Assembly: GCF_024733555.1 (NCBI RefSeq)
Contig: NZ_JANIOF010000004.1
Coordinates: 1 to 64,000 of the forward strand
Direction: 5' to 3'
DNA: 64,000 nt
Origin: Paenibacillus sp. SC116
GTDB lineage: Bacteria > Bacillota > Bacilli > Paenibacillales > Paenibacillaceae
Shown here: in pieces, positions 40,108 to 48,649 of the stretch
How the letters are laid out: every line of letters begins with the position of its first letter
Numbering within the stretch: position 1 is the stretch's first letter
Notes under the pieces: generated by a model
The model's input: the letters and a program-made list of their open reading frames with translations, nothing else
Database searches by the model: none
Told to the model about the DNA's origin: nothing
Made by a program: the position numbers and the translations under genes

Positions 40108-40137
40108 GAAAGAAATAAGGGGCTGCCCTACCGTCTA

Positions 40138-40221
40138 AAGAGACTGTCGAGCGGTCTCTTGTTGTGATTGAAAGTCATTTGTGCACATGAAAAACAGAGA
40201 GTCGAAAAGATTCGGCCTCTC
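40138..40221 (+). terminator. Two hairpins after the serine hydrolase
   Basis: AAGAGAC/GTCTCTT (40138-40160) and CAGAGAG with CTCTCTG (about 40194-40221). Neither has a good T-run, so either may be weak; the second could also act on the convergent gene from the minus strand. Confidence 0.35.
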
Positions 40222-40300
40222 TGCTCTGTAGAATTGGAGTAAGTGGAGTAGGATCGTAAAATTGCAAGTGGAGCTGGGATTTCTTTAATCCAAGTATTAA

Positions 40301-41806
40301 TTACGGCAGCACGATAAAGGCTTCACGCCCATCATATTTAACTGCCCTCACCTTAACTGTACCTTTCAAGCCATTCTGAGCGAACGTAAGCGTATCACCT
40401 GCTCGGGCATATTCACCTTCTGGGAGCGGAGTAATTAAATAGTCTCCTTCTTGAGTCTCTACGGTAGTATATTTTCTCAGCATGGATCGTTCTGTTAACT
40501 CCAAATCTCCTGTATTTGTTGTAAATTTGGTAGTCATATTCATAATGACACTGCCCTGCTCGTAGCCTTTTAATGTAATAAATCCTCTTGTACTAAATAT
40601 ACCGCGCTTTATTTCTCGTGGAATTAATAACAGTGGTATTTGCTTGTCGTCCAGTCCTTTTTTGAGCGGTTCCAGCGAAATAGCGCGTTCTGCATTTAAT
40701 TTCCCAATTGTCGCCTCAATATCCGATTTGATTTGTTCGTCCACTGGTTGAGATAGTGGTGTAATACCATTCAGCAGCAGTTCAATAGGGTTGTGCCCCT
40801 TAGTAGCTGAATGCTTCCAGTCTTTATGCATAGCATCTAATAACAACGCTGACAAACTTCCGAGTATGTAAGATTCTGAATCGAAGGTAACAAACTCCGT
40901 TTTTATGACATCTGTATATTGTTTGGATAAATAAGTGCGTATTTGCTCCGTAGTAGCACTTCTTTTAAAGGCTCCATACACGTCTGCCATTTTCTCAACG
41001 TAGGTTGCCGTACCTTCTATAATATCAAAATAGATACTGCTCTTGTATTCGGTGGGATTGTCCTGTTTATACTGCTCATGCCAATAAGCAGCATGTCCGA
41101 GGTATTTGTCGGACGCTTGAGGTTCGGAATAGGCTTTGTATAAAGATTGGAACAGCATGGCTCGTTGGATTCTAGGCTTTGATTCAGTTGGATAAATGGA
41201 AGATCGGGAGCCGTATTGAGTTCCATCTTCTAGGGGCCAGGATGGTTGGTCGTAAAAATGAAACATTTCATGTGTCGTTGTCATAAAGCTTGATGGTGTA
41301 CTTGTATGAGGTTCAAATCGCTCTTGTAGTGGTTTATCCTTATCGACAAAAATGGCAGAGGCTTGCTTGCCGTTCCACTCTAACTTTTCATACTGGTGGT
41401 TAAAATACAGGTCAAGTGGCAAGCCGGGATGGGATGGATCGACTAACTTATAGCCTTCCGTCGTAATTTCATACGTTTGCTCACCATTTGTAAGGAGCAT
41501 GACACGGGATTGAAATTGAAGGCCTGGCCACAGCTTATCCAAAGCTGGCCAAGCGCAGCGTGCTGCTCGATGCGCCTGTTGTGCTTCATATTTAAGCAAT
41601 TCAGCTGCTGTCGTTGGCTGTTTAGCAGTTAGCTTGTGCAGAGGTGAAGAGGTTACGGTTGAGCTGTCAGTAGGCAAAGTTGCAAGCGACTCTGCATGGG
41701 CTGTATACGACGAACCGATTGATATCGGCAGCATGGAAAATAATAAGCAAGCCGTTGTTAAGCCGCAAACAAAGCGTTTGTAAGGAGCTAGTGTGTTCAT
41801 CTGCAT
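40301..41806 (-). CDS. Secreted HExxH-motif protein, putative gluzincin metallopeptidase
   Basis: 501 residues. N-terminal signal peptide (CGLTTACLLFSMLPISIG ... AHA). The zinc-type motif HEMFH sits in TTTHEMFHFYDQ (about residue 178), and a Glu-containing EGTATYVEKM follows about 90 residues later at the position expected for a third gluzincin ligand. The C-terminal part is beta-rich (ITPLPEGEYARAGD). I recognise no named family. GGGAGGT precedes ATG 41806. Monocistronic. Confidence 0.7.
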   Translation of the reverse strand: MQMNTLAPYKRFVCGLTTACLLFSMLPISIGSSYTAHAESLATLPTDSSTVTSSPLHKLTAKQPTTAAELLKYEAQQAHRAARCAWPALDKLWPGLQFQSRVMLLTNGEQTYEITTEGYKLVDPSHPGLPLDLYFNHQYEKLEWNGKQASAIFVDKDKPLQERFEPHTSTPSSFMTTTHEMFHFYDQPSWPLEDGTQYGSRSSIYPTESKPRIQRAMLFQSLYKAYSEPQASDKYLGHAAYWHEQYKQDNPTEYKSSIYFDIIEGTATYVEKMADVYGAFKRSATTEQIRTYLSKQYTDVIKTEFVTFDSESYILGSLSALLLDAMHKDWKHSATKGHNPIELLLNGITPLSQPVDEQIKSDIEATIGKLNAERAISLEPLKKGLDDKQIPLLLIPREIKRGIFSTRGFITLKGYEQGSVIMNMTTKFTTNTGDLELTERSMLRKYTTVETQEGDYLITPLPEGEYARAGDTLTFAQNGLKGTVKVRAVKYDGREAFIVLP

Positions 41807-41968
41807 GAAATTACCTCCCAATATTTTACTGCAAACTCCTTTAGTATACTACAAGATAAAAGTGATATGTCGTTTATCTTCCTTTACAAGAAAAATTTTA
41901 CTGGTTTTCTTTTATTCATATACCATGGATAGTCAAATAAGACATTACCAGCAATTCACTAGCATAAA

Positions 41969-41980
41969 GAACACACGTTC
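41969..41980. promoter_or_regulatory. LexA (SOS) box
   Basis: GAAC-ACAC-GTTC, flanked by A and G, matches the Gram-positive LexA consensus CGAACRNRYGTTYC at all core positions. It lies just upstream of a TATAAT (41985-41990), so bound LexA would occlude the promoter. Confidence 0.8.
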
Positions 41981-41984
41981 GGTG

Positions 41985-41990
41985 TATAAT
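41985..41990 (+). promoter_or_regulatory. -10 element of the SOS operon
   Basis: TATAAT with upstream TG (GGTGTATAAT), between two LexA-like boxes and about 40 nt before the first gene. No clear -35. Confidence 0.5.
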
Positions 41991-42003
41991 GCGAATATAT
42001 AGA

Positions 42004-42015
42004 GAATATACGTTC
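42004..42015. promoter_or_regulatory. Second, degenerate LexA-like box
   Basis: GAAT-ATAC-GTTC differs from the core by one base (T for C). It lies downstream of the -10 element and could strengthen repression. Confidence 0.45.
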
Positions 42016-42031
42016 GTGTGTTGGAGATGAG

Positions 42032-42412
42032 ATGATGAGTGCTGCTACGAATCCAAAGATTGAAACCGAAGAGGATATTCAAATGATTAAGGAATACACG
42101 TTGTTTCCTATTTTACTGGATATGCTGGCAAGAGATATGGAAGAACTGGCGATGTATAAAGACAAGATGGTGTACCGCTATGTGCTTTGCTGCCTCAAAG
42201 AAGTGGAAAGTTCGATTTATTCTGAGCTGCGCAAGCTCAAAGCAAAGATGAGAGCACGAGATATTAAAATCTTAAACACAGAAATGAATGCATTAGGCAT
42301 CGAGATCGAATATAAAGTGCGGGGCTATATCCATCGCTTCACGATGCTGCGTGGCTTAGTCAAAGCAGATCTGATGACGATGCTGATGAATGTGCAGAGG
42401 CGGGTAGGATGA
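42032..42412 (+). CDS. Small SOS-operon protein, related to the gene downstream of the polymerase
   Basis: 126 helical residues. I do not know its function. Its body (MIKEYTLFPILLDML ... MRARDIKI ... YIHRFTMLRGLVKADLMT) aligns by eye with the last 125 residues of the protein at 43680, but it lacks that protein's N-terminal GLWESSRMMLP segment. It overlaps the polymerase start by 4 nt. It is the first gene after the LexA boxes. GGAGATGAG precedes the ATG. Confidence 0.75.
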   Translation: MMSAATNPKIETEEDIQMIKEYTLFPILLDMLARDMEELAMYKDKMVYRYVLCCLKEVESSIYSELRKLKAKMRARDIKILNTEMNALGIEIEYKVRGYIHRFTMLRGLVKADLMTMLMNVQRRVG

Positions 42413-43683
42413 ACGAAGGCCGCAAGCGTGAAAAAGTTATTTTCCTAGCGGACTGTCAAAGCTTCTATGCCAGCGTGGAAAAGGCGGAGCATCCAGGCTA
42501 CGAGCATAAGCCTGTTGCTGTAGCGGGATCGGTGGAACGTCGGTCGGGTATTATTTTAGCTGCTTGTCCGATTGCGAAAAGCTTTGGCGTTGGTACAGCC
42601 GATCGTCTCGGAGAGGCACTAAACAAGTGCCCTGAGCTGGTCGTGATGCGTCCGCGCATGCAGCATTATATTGATGTTTCCTTAATGATTACGAAAATTT
42701 ATGAGGAGTTTACCGATCTCGTCGAGGTGTTTAGTATCGATGAGCAGTTTCTGGATGTATCAGCGAGTCAGCATCTATTCGGCGATCCTACCACGATTGC
42801 CAAAGCGATTCAGCAGAAGGTGCTCAGCCAAACCGGGGTAAGAGTTAGAGTCGGGATTAGCACGAATAAAATACTAGCTAAAATAGCAACCGATATATGG
42901 GCGAAGAAAAATAAAGAGGGTATTTTCACGCTGCCACCAAGTGAAGTCGAGACCTTGCTGTGGCCGCAGCCCGTAAACAAAATGTTTGGTGTCGGCTCAA
43001 AGATGACGGCTCATTTTACGCTTCTTGGCATGCACACGATTGGAGATATTGCGAGAACACCGCTGCCGCGGCTGAAAGAAAAGTTTCGTGCCCGTTTCGG
43101 CAAGCAGTCTGATATTCAGGCCGAGGTCATGTGGCGAACGGCCAATGGCTTGGATGACAGTCCAGTTACACCGAGGACATTTGACACACCGCCAAAGTCA
43201 GTGGGCCATATGATGACTTTGCCTAGAGACTATATCGAACCGTGGGAAGTGGAGACGATTTTGATGGAGCTTACGGAGGAAGTGTGCCGCGACTGCCGTC
43301 GCAAAGGGTATATGGGCTCGGTCGTTTCGGTCAGCTGTATGTGCAGCCCTTATGAAGCACCGACAGGATTTTCACGCCAGATGAAAATGCCGGACCCGAC
43401 CAATCATACGAATACCGTATTTGAAGCGGTGAAGATGCTTTTTTATAAATTTTGGAACCGACTACCTGTACGTCGTGTGGGGATAACGCTGAGCCAGCTT
43501 AAGGATGACCAAGAATATCAGCTGACCTTGTTTGATGATCAAGTAAAGGCTAGGGCGTTGGATAAGGTGACGGATCTGATTAAAAATCGCTATGGAAGCG
43601 CAGCAATTGTAAGGGCTTCCTCGCTGACGACTGCGGGGCAAGCAGCGGATAGGTCTTTGAAGATAGGGGGGCATTATAAATGA
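42409..43683 (+). CDS. Y-family translesion DNA polymerase (UvrX/YqjW type)
   Basis: 424 residues of the DinB/UmuC fold. FLADCQSFYASVEKA supplies the first metal Asp, and FSIDEQFLDVSA the catalytic Asp-Glu pair. Fingers, palm and a helix-hairpin-helix region (FGVGSKMTAHF, about 190) follow, then the little-finger domain. A beta-clamp motif, QLTLFDD, lies near residue 370. Expected to bypass lesions during SOS. The start overlaps the previous gene by 4 nt and its stop overlaps the next by 4 nt, so all three are translationally coupled. Confidence 0.9.
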   Translation: MNEGRKREKVIFLADCQSFYASVEKAEHPGYEHKPVAVAGSVERRSGIILAACPIAKSFGVGTADRLGEALNKCPELVVMRPRMQHYIDVSLMITKIYEEFTDLVEVFSIDEQFLDVSASQHLFGDPTTIAKAIQQKVLSQTGVRVRVGISTNKILAKIATDIWAKKNKEGIFTLPPSEVETLLWPQPVNKMFGVGSKMTAHFTLLGMHTIGDIARTPLPRLKEKFRARFGKQSDIQAEVMWRTANGLDDSPVTPRTFDTPPKSVGHMMTLPRDYIEPWEVETILMELTEEVCRDCRRKGYMGSVVSVSCMCSPYEAPTGFSRQMKMPDPTNHTNTVFEAVKMLFYKFWNRLPVRRVGITLSQLKDDQEYQLTLFDDQVKARALDKVTDLIKNRYGSAAIVRASSLTTAGQAADRSLKIGGHYK

Positions 43684-44177
43684 GTAAGAAGCTTGAAAAG
43701 AACGGACTGTGGGAGTCCAGCCGGATGATGCTGCCGCAGCATAAGGAGTCCGTCCAACATAGACTCGGTCAAAAAGCTGCTGCACAGCCGAGCCGTCCAA
43801 CAACGGAAGAAATGAATATGATGAAGGACTTTGTGCTTCTGCCGATTATGCATTCGATTATTATGAGAAGAGCGATTGAAATGGAGCGATCCTCCGAGAC
43901 GTTAAGGGCGCTGTATACGAAAGTAGCGAAGCTGCTTGCTAGAACGATGTATGAGGATTTGCGTAAAGTGAAACGGTCGTTGATGGAAAGAAACATCCGT
44001 GTGGTGGAAGAGGAGAAGGATGATCAGATGGTGCGCTATCGGTATGTTTGTCGTCAGTATGAGGATAGCTTTGTGATTACGAGGGACTATATGCGTGCGG
44101 AAGCGAGCAAAAGGATTGGGCGCTATGCGGAGGCGCTTGTGAGTAGTTTGTATAAAAATAATAAGGTGGATAGTTAG
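43680..44177 (+). CDS. YolD-like N-terminus fused to the small SOS-protein domain
   Basis: 165 residues. The first 35 (GLWESSRMMLPQHKE) resemble the YolD-like proteins often encoded next to UvrX polymerases; residues 40-160 resemble the 126-residue protein at 42032 (MMKDFVLLPIMHSII, MERNIRVV, YRYVCRQYED). So two related proteins flank the polymerase. Function unknown; probably a polymerase accessory, by context. Confidence 0.75.
   Translation: MSKKLEKNGLWESSRMMLPQHKESVQHRLGQKAAAQPSRPTTEEMNMMKDFVLLPIMHSIIMRRAIEMERSSETLRALYTKVAKLLARTMYEDLRKVKRSLMERNIRVVEEEKDDQMVRYRYVCRQYEDSFVITRDYMRAEASKRIGRYAEALVSSLYKNNKVDS
44117..44141 (+). repeat. Left copy of a 25-bp direct repeat
   Basis: A 25-bp stretch (GGCGCTATGCGG ... 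CTTGTGAG) within the 3' end of the gene at 43680, repeated exactly at 45469-45493. The repeats flank 1.35 kb with two AT-rich genes. Confidence 0.8.
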
Positions 44178-44198
44178 ATATATTTTTTTGTGGATCAG

Positions 44199-44226
44199 CT
44201 CGAAAGATGATTTTGTCTTTCGGGTT
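44199..44226 (+). terminator. Terminator-like hairpin after the SOS operon
   Basis: CTCGAAAGA pairs with TCTTTCGGG across TGATTTTG, followed by TTATTTGTTTTG. It plausibly ends the operon. Confidence 0.5.
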
Positions 44227-44319
44227 ATTTGTTTTGTGTAGGGATTATCTTATTCCTTGAGTATTACATGAGGAGCATATGGGTAATAATCTAAGAGTGA
44301 TGGAAAATCATTATTCAAT

Positions 44320-44970
44320 ATGACAATGAAAAGAACAACTATCGGCCACATACACTCATGGATAACCTCTCAAATTGAAAAATTAACAACTTTACAAAAA
44401 GTGAAATTCTGTCTAGTCGCATTGATCTATTTGTGTTCTAATAGCAAATATAATAACTATTTTTCGTATAGCCAGAATAGATACATCAAGCCTATGGAGA
44501 GCATTTTAAAAAAGTATATTCCTCGTATCGTAAGTGGTACTAGACTAACGAAAAAAGAGATAATGACTTTTCAGAGATACATTGAACTTAAAAAGTACCA
44601 CTATACATCATTACTGGTTGGAGATGTTTTGATTATTGATGATACTGAAAAATCACAATTATTCTATAGGTTAATTACTGATGGACAAATGTACCTTAAC
44701 ATTAACGATCAAAATTTGGTTGTAACAAAAGCTTTTGCTCTACAGAGATTAGAGCGATATAAGGAATCACTTAACATGATAGTATACTTGATGTTACAAA
44801 ATCCTCTGAATAAAGAGCTGCGTATTTTCTATTTAGAGATAGCTGCATTTGGAAAGTTAATTAATCATTTTGAGGAGCAAGTAAATAAACTTAAAGAAGA
44901 CTTTCATCTGGAGGATATTGATTTGATAAAATTAGATCGACTCAGAACACAGTGCTATTCTTTAAAATGA
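44320..44970 (+). CDS. Unrecognised AT-rich gene, 216 residues
   Basis: No family recognised. Soluble, Lys/Tyr/Leu-rich, mostly helical; a short hydrophobic stretch (FCLVALIYLCSN) is probably core rather than membrane. AT-rich codon use differs from the SOS operon just upstream, suggesting acquisition. Start at ATG 44320 or 44326, both without a clear ribosome binding site. It lies between direct-repeat copies of the SOS gene end. Confidence 0.55.
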   Translation: MTMKRTTIGHIHSWITSQIEKLTTLQKVKFCLVALIYLCSNSKYNNYFSYSQNRYIKPMESILKKYIPRIVSGTRLTKKEIMTFQRYIELKKYHYTSLLVGDVLIIDDTEKSQLFYRLITDGQMYLNINDQNLVVTKAFALQRLERYKESLNMIVYLMLQNPLNKELRIFYLEIAAFGKLINHFEEQVNKLKEDFHLEDIDLIKLDRLRTQCYSLK

Positions 44971-45007
44971 TAAAAAGTCTAGTCTACATGCTATAATATT
45001 AGAATAA

Positions 45008-45223
45008 ATGATGAAGGGAATGGTAAAATTGTCAAATCGTTATACAGAAGATGAGAGGGAAATTCTCGATTGGATAACATCTAAAATTTCACATCCCGAT
45101 GAGATGAGAGCAATTACCCCGGTGTTATCAAGAATTTTAAATCGAACGGATATAGCTATACGACATCAAATTGAAGATAGAAAGAAAATGCAGGGTGAAA
45201 AGGGATGGATCATGCCGAGATAG
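45008..45223 (+). CDS. Small unrecognised protein
   Basis: Up to 71 residues, charged, ERXILDWI-type helical start and RILNRTDIAIRHQIEDR; no family recognised. GAAGGGA is better spaced for a TTG at 45029 (giving MSNRYTEDE) than for ATG 45008, so the protein may be 64 residues. TATAAT at 44992 is a likely -10. Followed by a terminator. Confidence 0.5.
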   Translation: MMKGMVKLSNRYTEDEREILDWITSKISHPDEMRAITPVLSRILNRTDIAIRHQIEDRKKMQGEKGWIMPR

Positions 45224-45303
45224 TTAGAATAAAAGTAAACAAACCATGCACCCGGATATATAAATTGATACTGTATTAATTCTTTCAGAACATAAGAAGT
45301 GGG

Positions 45304-45337
45304 AAAAGTGCCTTTAATTCTACAGGTACTTTTTTTA
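45304..45337 (+). terminator. Terminator after the small gene
   Basis: AAAAGTGCCT pairs with AGGTACTTTT-like sequence around TTAATTCTAC and leads into a run of seven T. Confidence 0.55.
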
Positions 45338-45468
45338 TTGGATCGATCCTAAATTCTGATTATTAATGTATGTGAGAAATTCGGGGAAAGTATGAAAATA
45401 TATTGTTTTAAGAAAATATCGAAGGTAACTGTTATCAAAATGATTTTTGTAATAAACCGTTCATACTA

Positions 45469-45493
45469 GGCGCTATGCGGAGGCGCTTGTGAG
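45469..45493 (+). repeat. Right copy of the 25-bp direct repeat
   Basis: Exact copy of 44117-44141. It forms the beginning of a 3'-end fragment of the YolD-like gene. Confidence 0.8.
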
Positions 45494-45518
45494 CAGCATA
45501 TACGATGCTAAACGATAA
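45471..45518 (+). pseudogene. 3'-end fragment of a second YolD-like SOS gene
   Basis: Fifteen codons and a stop (RYAEALVSSIYDAKR) matching RYAEALVSSLYKNNK at the end of the gene at 43680. The final residues differ, so it is a diverged copy and not a sequencing repeat. Confidence 0.75.
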
Positions 45519-45568
45519 TTTTCGCATTTATTTTACTTCGACTTGAACATATTCTTTTGTTCATGTAT

Positions 45569-45621
45569 AAAACACCTCTAGGTTCGATTAGTATTTAAAA
45601 ATATCGACCAGAGGTGTTTTT
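45569..45621. terminator. Bidirectional terminator
   Basis: AAAACACCTCT pairs with AGAGGTGTTTTT; an inner TCGAT/ATCGA pairing extends the stem. Nothing else coding is seen between 45519 and 45693. Confidence 0.7.
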
Positions 45622-45693
45622 ATTTGTCCTACTATTTATTCTGAGGAGAGCACTTCAGTAGATACCACGGGTAAGTGCTCTTTTACAGTATCA

Positions 45694-46641
45694 TCATGAA
45701 TTGTTAGAAAATGATTGAACAATCACTTTTGTAGCCTTTTCGATGAGTTCATTATTAAAACTTGCATCTTCTTCCTTGCGACTCGACATGATTGCAATAA
45801 TAATCGGATCTCCTTTTGGTGGCCACACAATCGCTATATCATTTCGTGTTCCATATCCACCAGCTCCGGTCTTATCTCCGACTTCCCAACCTTCTGGTAC
45901 ACCAGCTCGAATAAGAGCATCACCTGTAGTATTCCCTTTTAGCCAATTTGTGAAAATTTCTTGCTTATCGGCAGGAAGATAATCACTAGTTCCAAGCACC
46001 TCAAGAGTAGTTGCAAGTGCTTTAGGAGTACTCGTATCGCGTGAATCCCCAGGAGTAGCTTCGTTCAATTCTGGTTCGATACGGCTAGCCATTGTAGTAT
46101 TATCACCAATTTCTCGTAAAGCCTTTTCAAACCCAGCTGGTCCACCTAATTCTTCGAACAGAAGATTTCCTGCTGTATTATCACTATACTGTATCGCTGC
46201 TTCAGCTATCTTTCCTAGACTCATCCCTTTGTTCACGAACTTTTCTGTAACCGGAGAATAAGTAACAATATCTTCAGCAGTAAATGTCCTTATTTCCTCA
46301 AGTGCTGATATCGGATTTTGCTGTAATACAATACCGGCAGCTAGGGCCTTAAATGTAGATGTATATGCAAATCGTTCGTCCTCACGAAATTGAACCGTTT
46401 CTTTTGTTCCTGTGTCAATAGCATAGACCCCAAGTCTTGCATCGTATTCCTTCTCAAGCTGTTCAAATTTCTCCACTGTGTTTTCTATTTTGATTATATT
46501 TTCTGACGGTTGGTTCGTTCCCACTGTCTGTTCTGTTTCTAATGGTTGTACAGGCTGTTTGTTCCCACCTAAACAGCCTGTAACAATAAGTGCCAAACTT
46601 AGGGGTGCTAGCATTTTATAAAATCTTCTTTTGTTCATCAT
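45694..46641 (-). CDS. bla: Class A beta-lactamase, predicted lipoprotein
   Basis: 315 residues. The signal sequence ends in a lipobox-like VTGC, so the mature enzyme is probably membrane-anchored. All class A motifs are intact: STFK (nucleophile Ser), SDN, the omega-loop Glu in EPELNEATPGD, and KTG in GDKTGAGG. Hydrolyses penicillins, with the spectrum not readable from sequence. GGAGG before ATG 46641. Divergent from blaR1-blaI, with three BlaI operators between them. Confidence 0.95.
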   Translation of the reverse strand: MMNKRRFYKMLAPLSLALIVTGCLGGNKQPVQPLETEQTVGTNQPSENIIKIENTVEKFEQLEKEYDARLGVYAIDTGTKETVQFREDERFAYTSTFKALAAGIVLQQNPISALEEIRTFTAEDIVTYSPVTEKFVNKGMSLGKIAEAAIQYSDNTAGNLLFEELGGPAGFEKALREIGDNTTMASRIEPELNEATPGDSRDTSTPKALATTLEVLGTSDYLPADKQEIFTNWLKGNTTGDALIRAGVPEGWEVGDKTGAGGYGTRNDIAIVWPPKGDPIIIAIMSSRKEEDASFNNELIEKATKVIVQSFSNNS

Positions 46642-46719
46642 GTAAAACCTCCAAAATTAATTGTTTAGAATCTTATGTACAAATTAAAAAACAGCTTTTT
46701 TCAATTTGTGTCACAGGAT

Positions 46720-46765
46720 TACATTTGTAGTCGTATTACAACTGTAGTATAGTATTACATGTGTA
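46720..46765. promoter_or_regulatory. Three BlaI-type operators
   Basis: TACATTTGTA (46720-46729), TACAACTGTA (46737-46746) and TACATGTGTA (46756-46765): three TACA-nn-TGTA dyads with centres 17 and 19 bp apart. These are the half sites known for BlaI/MecI repressors. They cover the control region between bla and blaR1, consistent with joint repression of both. Confidence 0.85.
46725..46753 (+). promoter_or_regulatory. Likely blaR1-blaI promoter
   Basis: TTGTAG (46725-46730), 17-nt spacer, TATAGT (46748-46753). It overlaps operators 1 and 2, and the start point would fall within operator 3. Confidence 0.5.
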
Positions 46766-46849
46766 GTCTAATTGCGTCAACTTTTATTTTTTTATCATCA
46801 TGCTAATATATGCTATGTATCTATTTTTAAATATTTAAGAGAGTTGGTG

Positions 46850-48631
46850 TTGAAGCGGATGTTTTTAACCCATTTTATAATTGGCCTATTGGTGTCTTCA
46901 TTTTCCATTACTGTTATTCTACTTATACGCAAATGGTTTGGGAGACAACTAACAGCAAAATGGCACTATCATTTATGGATGTTTCTTTTTATCACATTAG
47001 CAATTCCGTTCATACCTTCTCATTTATATACTTTTAGTTCTCTCTTTAGCAGTGGGGATACTTATCAAGCTGCTACACTTGGCTCTAGTGTAGGGATAAA
47101 CGGAAATGATATGATACAGGGCCTACACCTGATACAAGACTTGTCTGTATCTGTTAATCGGCTGGATCTATCCTTACTTCATATAGGAGTTATGGGAATA
47201 TGGATGGCAGGAGTATTATTATTAACTTTTACTACGATTCGTGGGTGGATTAAACTGAGAAGGATACAGAATGATTCTCATACGCTTTCTAATCAAGAAG
47301 TTCTTGTGCTGTTTGAAGAATGTAAAAAAAGACTGCAGATTAAAAAATCGATAAAAATTGTTGCTTCCAAAAGAGTCCAATCTCCAATGATATTCGGACT
47401 TTTTCAAACCTATATCGTCGTACCTTCTGAGCATGAAGACTGGCTCACCTTGAAGCATTACGAGCATATCTTTCTTCATGAACTGAATCACTATAAAAAC
47501 AAGGATTTGCTGACAAATTACGTGATATTGTTCTATCAAATCATGTACTGGTTTAATCCTCTCGTCTGGCTTGCTTTTAGAGAAATGAGAGTAGATCGGG
47601 AAATCGCGTGTGATACATCTGTGTTACATCTACTAGATGATCATTCCGTTCGCGAATATGGGCATACACTCATTCATTTTGTGGACCCTTCGAAACGATC
47701 CAATAAACTACCGTTAGTAACACAAATAAACGGATCGAAGAGTCAAATCAAAAAACGAATTGAACAAATCTCTGCTTACAAGTCTGGCGCGAAGAAATCA
47801 ATAAGAAAAAGCGTCTTTATTTATGGGCTGGCCAGTATCATTTTGGCAGTCCAATTGCCTATTGTTTCTGCATTTTCTACAGAGAACGACCAATACTATT
47901 TTAATAATGACGGGACCGTTTATGAGGATTTACATCCATTCTTTAAGGGGTATGAAGGAAGCTTTGTTCTATATGATTCTAGTGCAAAACAATATAGCAT
48001 TTATAATGAAGAGAAAAGTACATTGCGAGTATCACCTGATTCCACATACAAAATTTATAGTGCCTTATTTGCCCTAGAATCAAATGTGATATCACCCGAA
48101 GAATCCACCCTTTCATGGGATGGTACGGAGCAATTCCATGACGCTTGGAATATGGATCAGGATATCTCATCTGCCTTACAAAAGTCTGTAAACTGGTATT
48201 TTCAAGAACTAGATCGTAGAACAGGATTTGAAACTATACAATCTAATCTACAGGACATAAACTATGGAAACTCCAATATATCTGGGGGATTAGATGAATT
48301 CTGGCATGAATCCTCATTAAAGATTTCTCCAGTCGAGCAAGTGCAGCTACTGAAAGCCTTTTACAACAATCAATTGGGATATAAGGAAATGCATATCGAA
48401 GCTGTAAAGAATGCACTGCTCTTAGAAAAAAATGAAGAAACTAGCCTATCGGGAAAAACAGGTACAGGAACAGTGAATGGAAAAAGCATCAATGGTTGGT
48501 TTATCGGGTATGTAGAGACGAACAATAATACTTATTTCTTTGCTACCCATATAAACAACGAAGATCATGCATCTGGAAGCAAGGCTGCAGAAATTACTTT
48601 ATCAATTTTACAAGATTTAGGGGTATATTAA
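46850..48631 (+). CDS. blaR1: BlaR1 beta-lactam sensor/signal transducer
   Basis: About 593 residues. N-terminal membrane helices surround an M56 zinc peptidase with HELNHYKNKD (HExxH), and the last third is an extracellular class-D-like sensor domain with STYK (acylated Ser) and KTGTG. On binding beta-lactam the protease is activated and BlaI is inactivated. The start is uncertain: TTG 46850 (AGAGAG upstream) or ATG 46859. Ends 18 nt before blaI. Confidence 0.93.
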   Translation: MKRMFLTHFIIGLLVSSFSITVILLIRKWFGRQLTAKWHYHLWMFLFITLAIPFIPSHLYTFSSLFSSGDTYQAATLGSSVGINGNDMIQGLHLIQDLSVSVNRLDLSLLHIGVMGIWMAGVLLLTFTTIRGWIKLRRIQNDSHTLSNQEVLVLFEECKKRLQIKKSIKIVASKRVQSPMIFGLFQTYIVVPSEHEDWLTLKHYEHIFLHELNHYKNKDLLTNYVILFYQIMYWFNPLVWLAFREMRVDREIACDTSVLHLLDDHSVREYGHTLIHFVDPSKRSNKLPLVTQINGSKSQIKKRIEQISAYKSGAKKSIRKSVFIYGLASIILAVQLPIVSAFSTENDQYYFNNDGTVYEDLHPFFKGYEGSFVLYDSSAKQYSIYNEEKSTLRVSPDSTYKIYSALFALESNVISPEESTLSWDGTEQFHDAWNMDQDISSALQKSVNWYFQELDRRTGFETIQSNLQDINYGNSNISGGLDEFWHESSLKISPVEQVQLLKAFYNNQLGYKEMHIEAVKNALLLEKNEETSLSGKTGTGTVNGKSINGWFIGYVETNNNTYFFATHINNEDHASGSKAAEITLSILQDLGVY

Positions 48632-48649
48632 CAAACGGGGGAGATAAAT

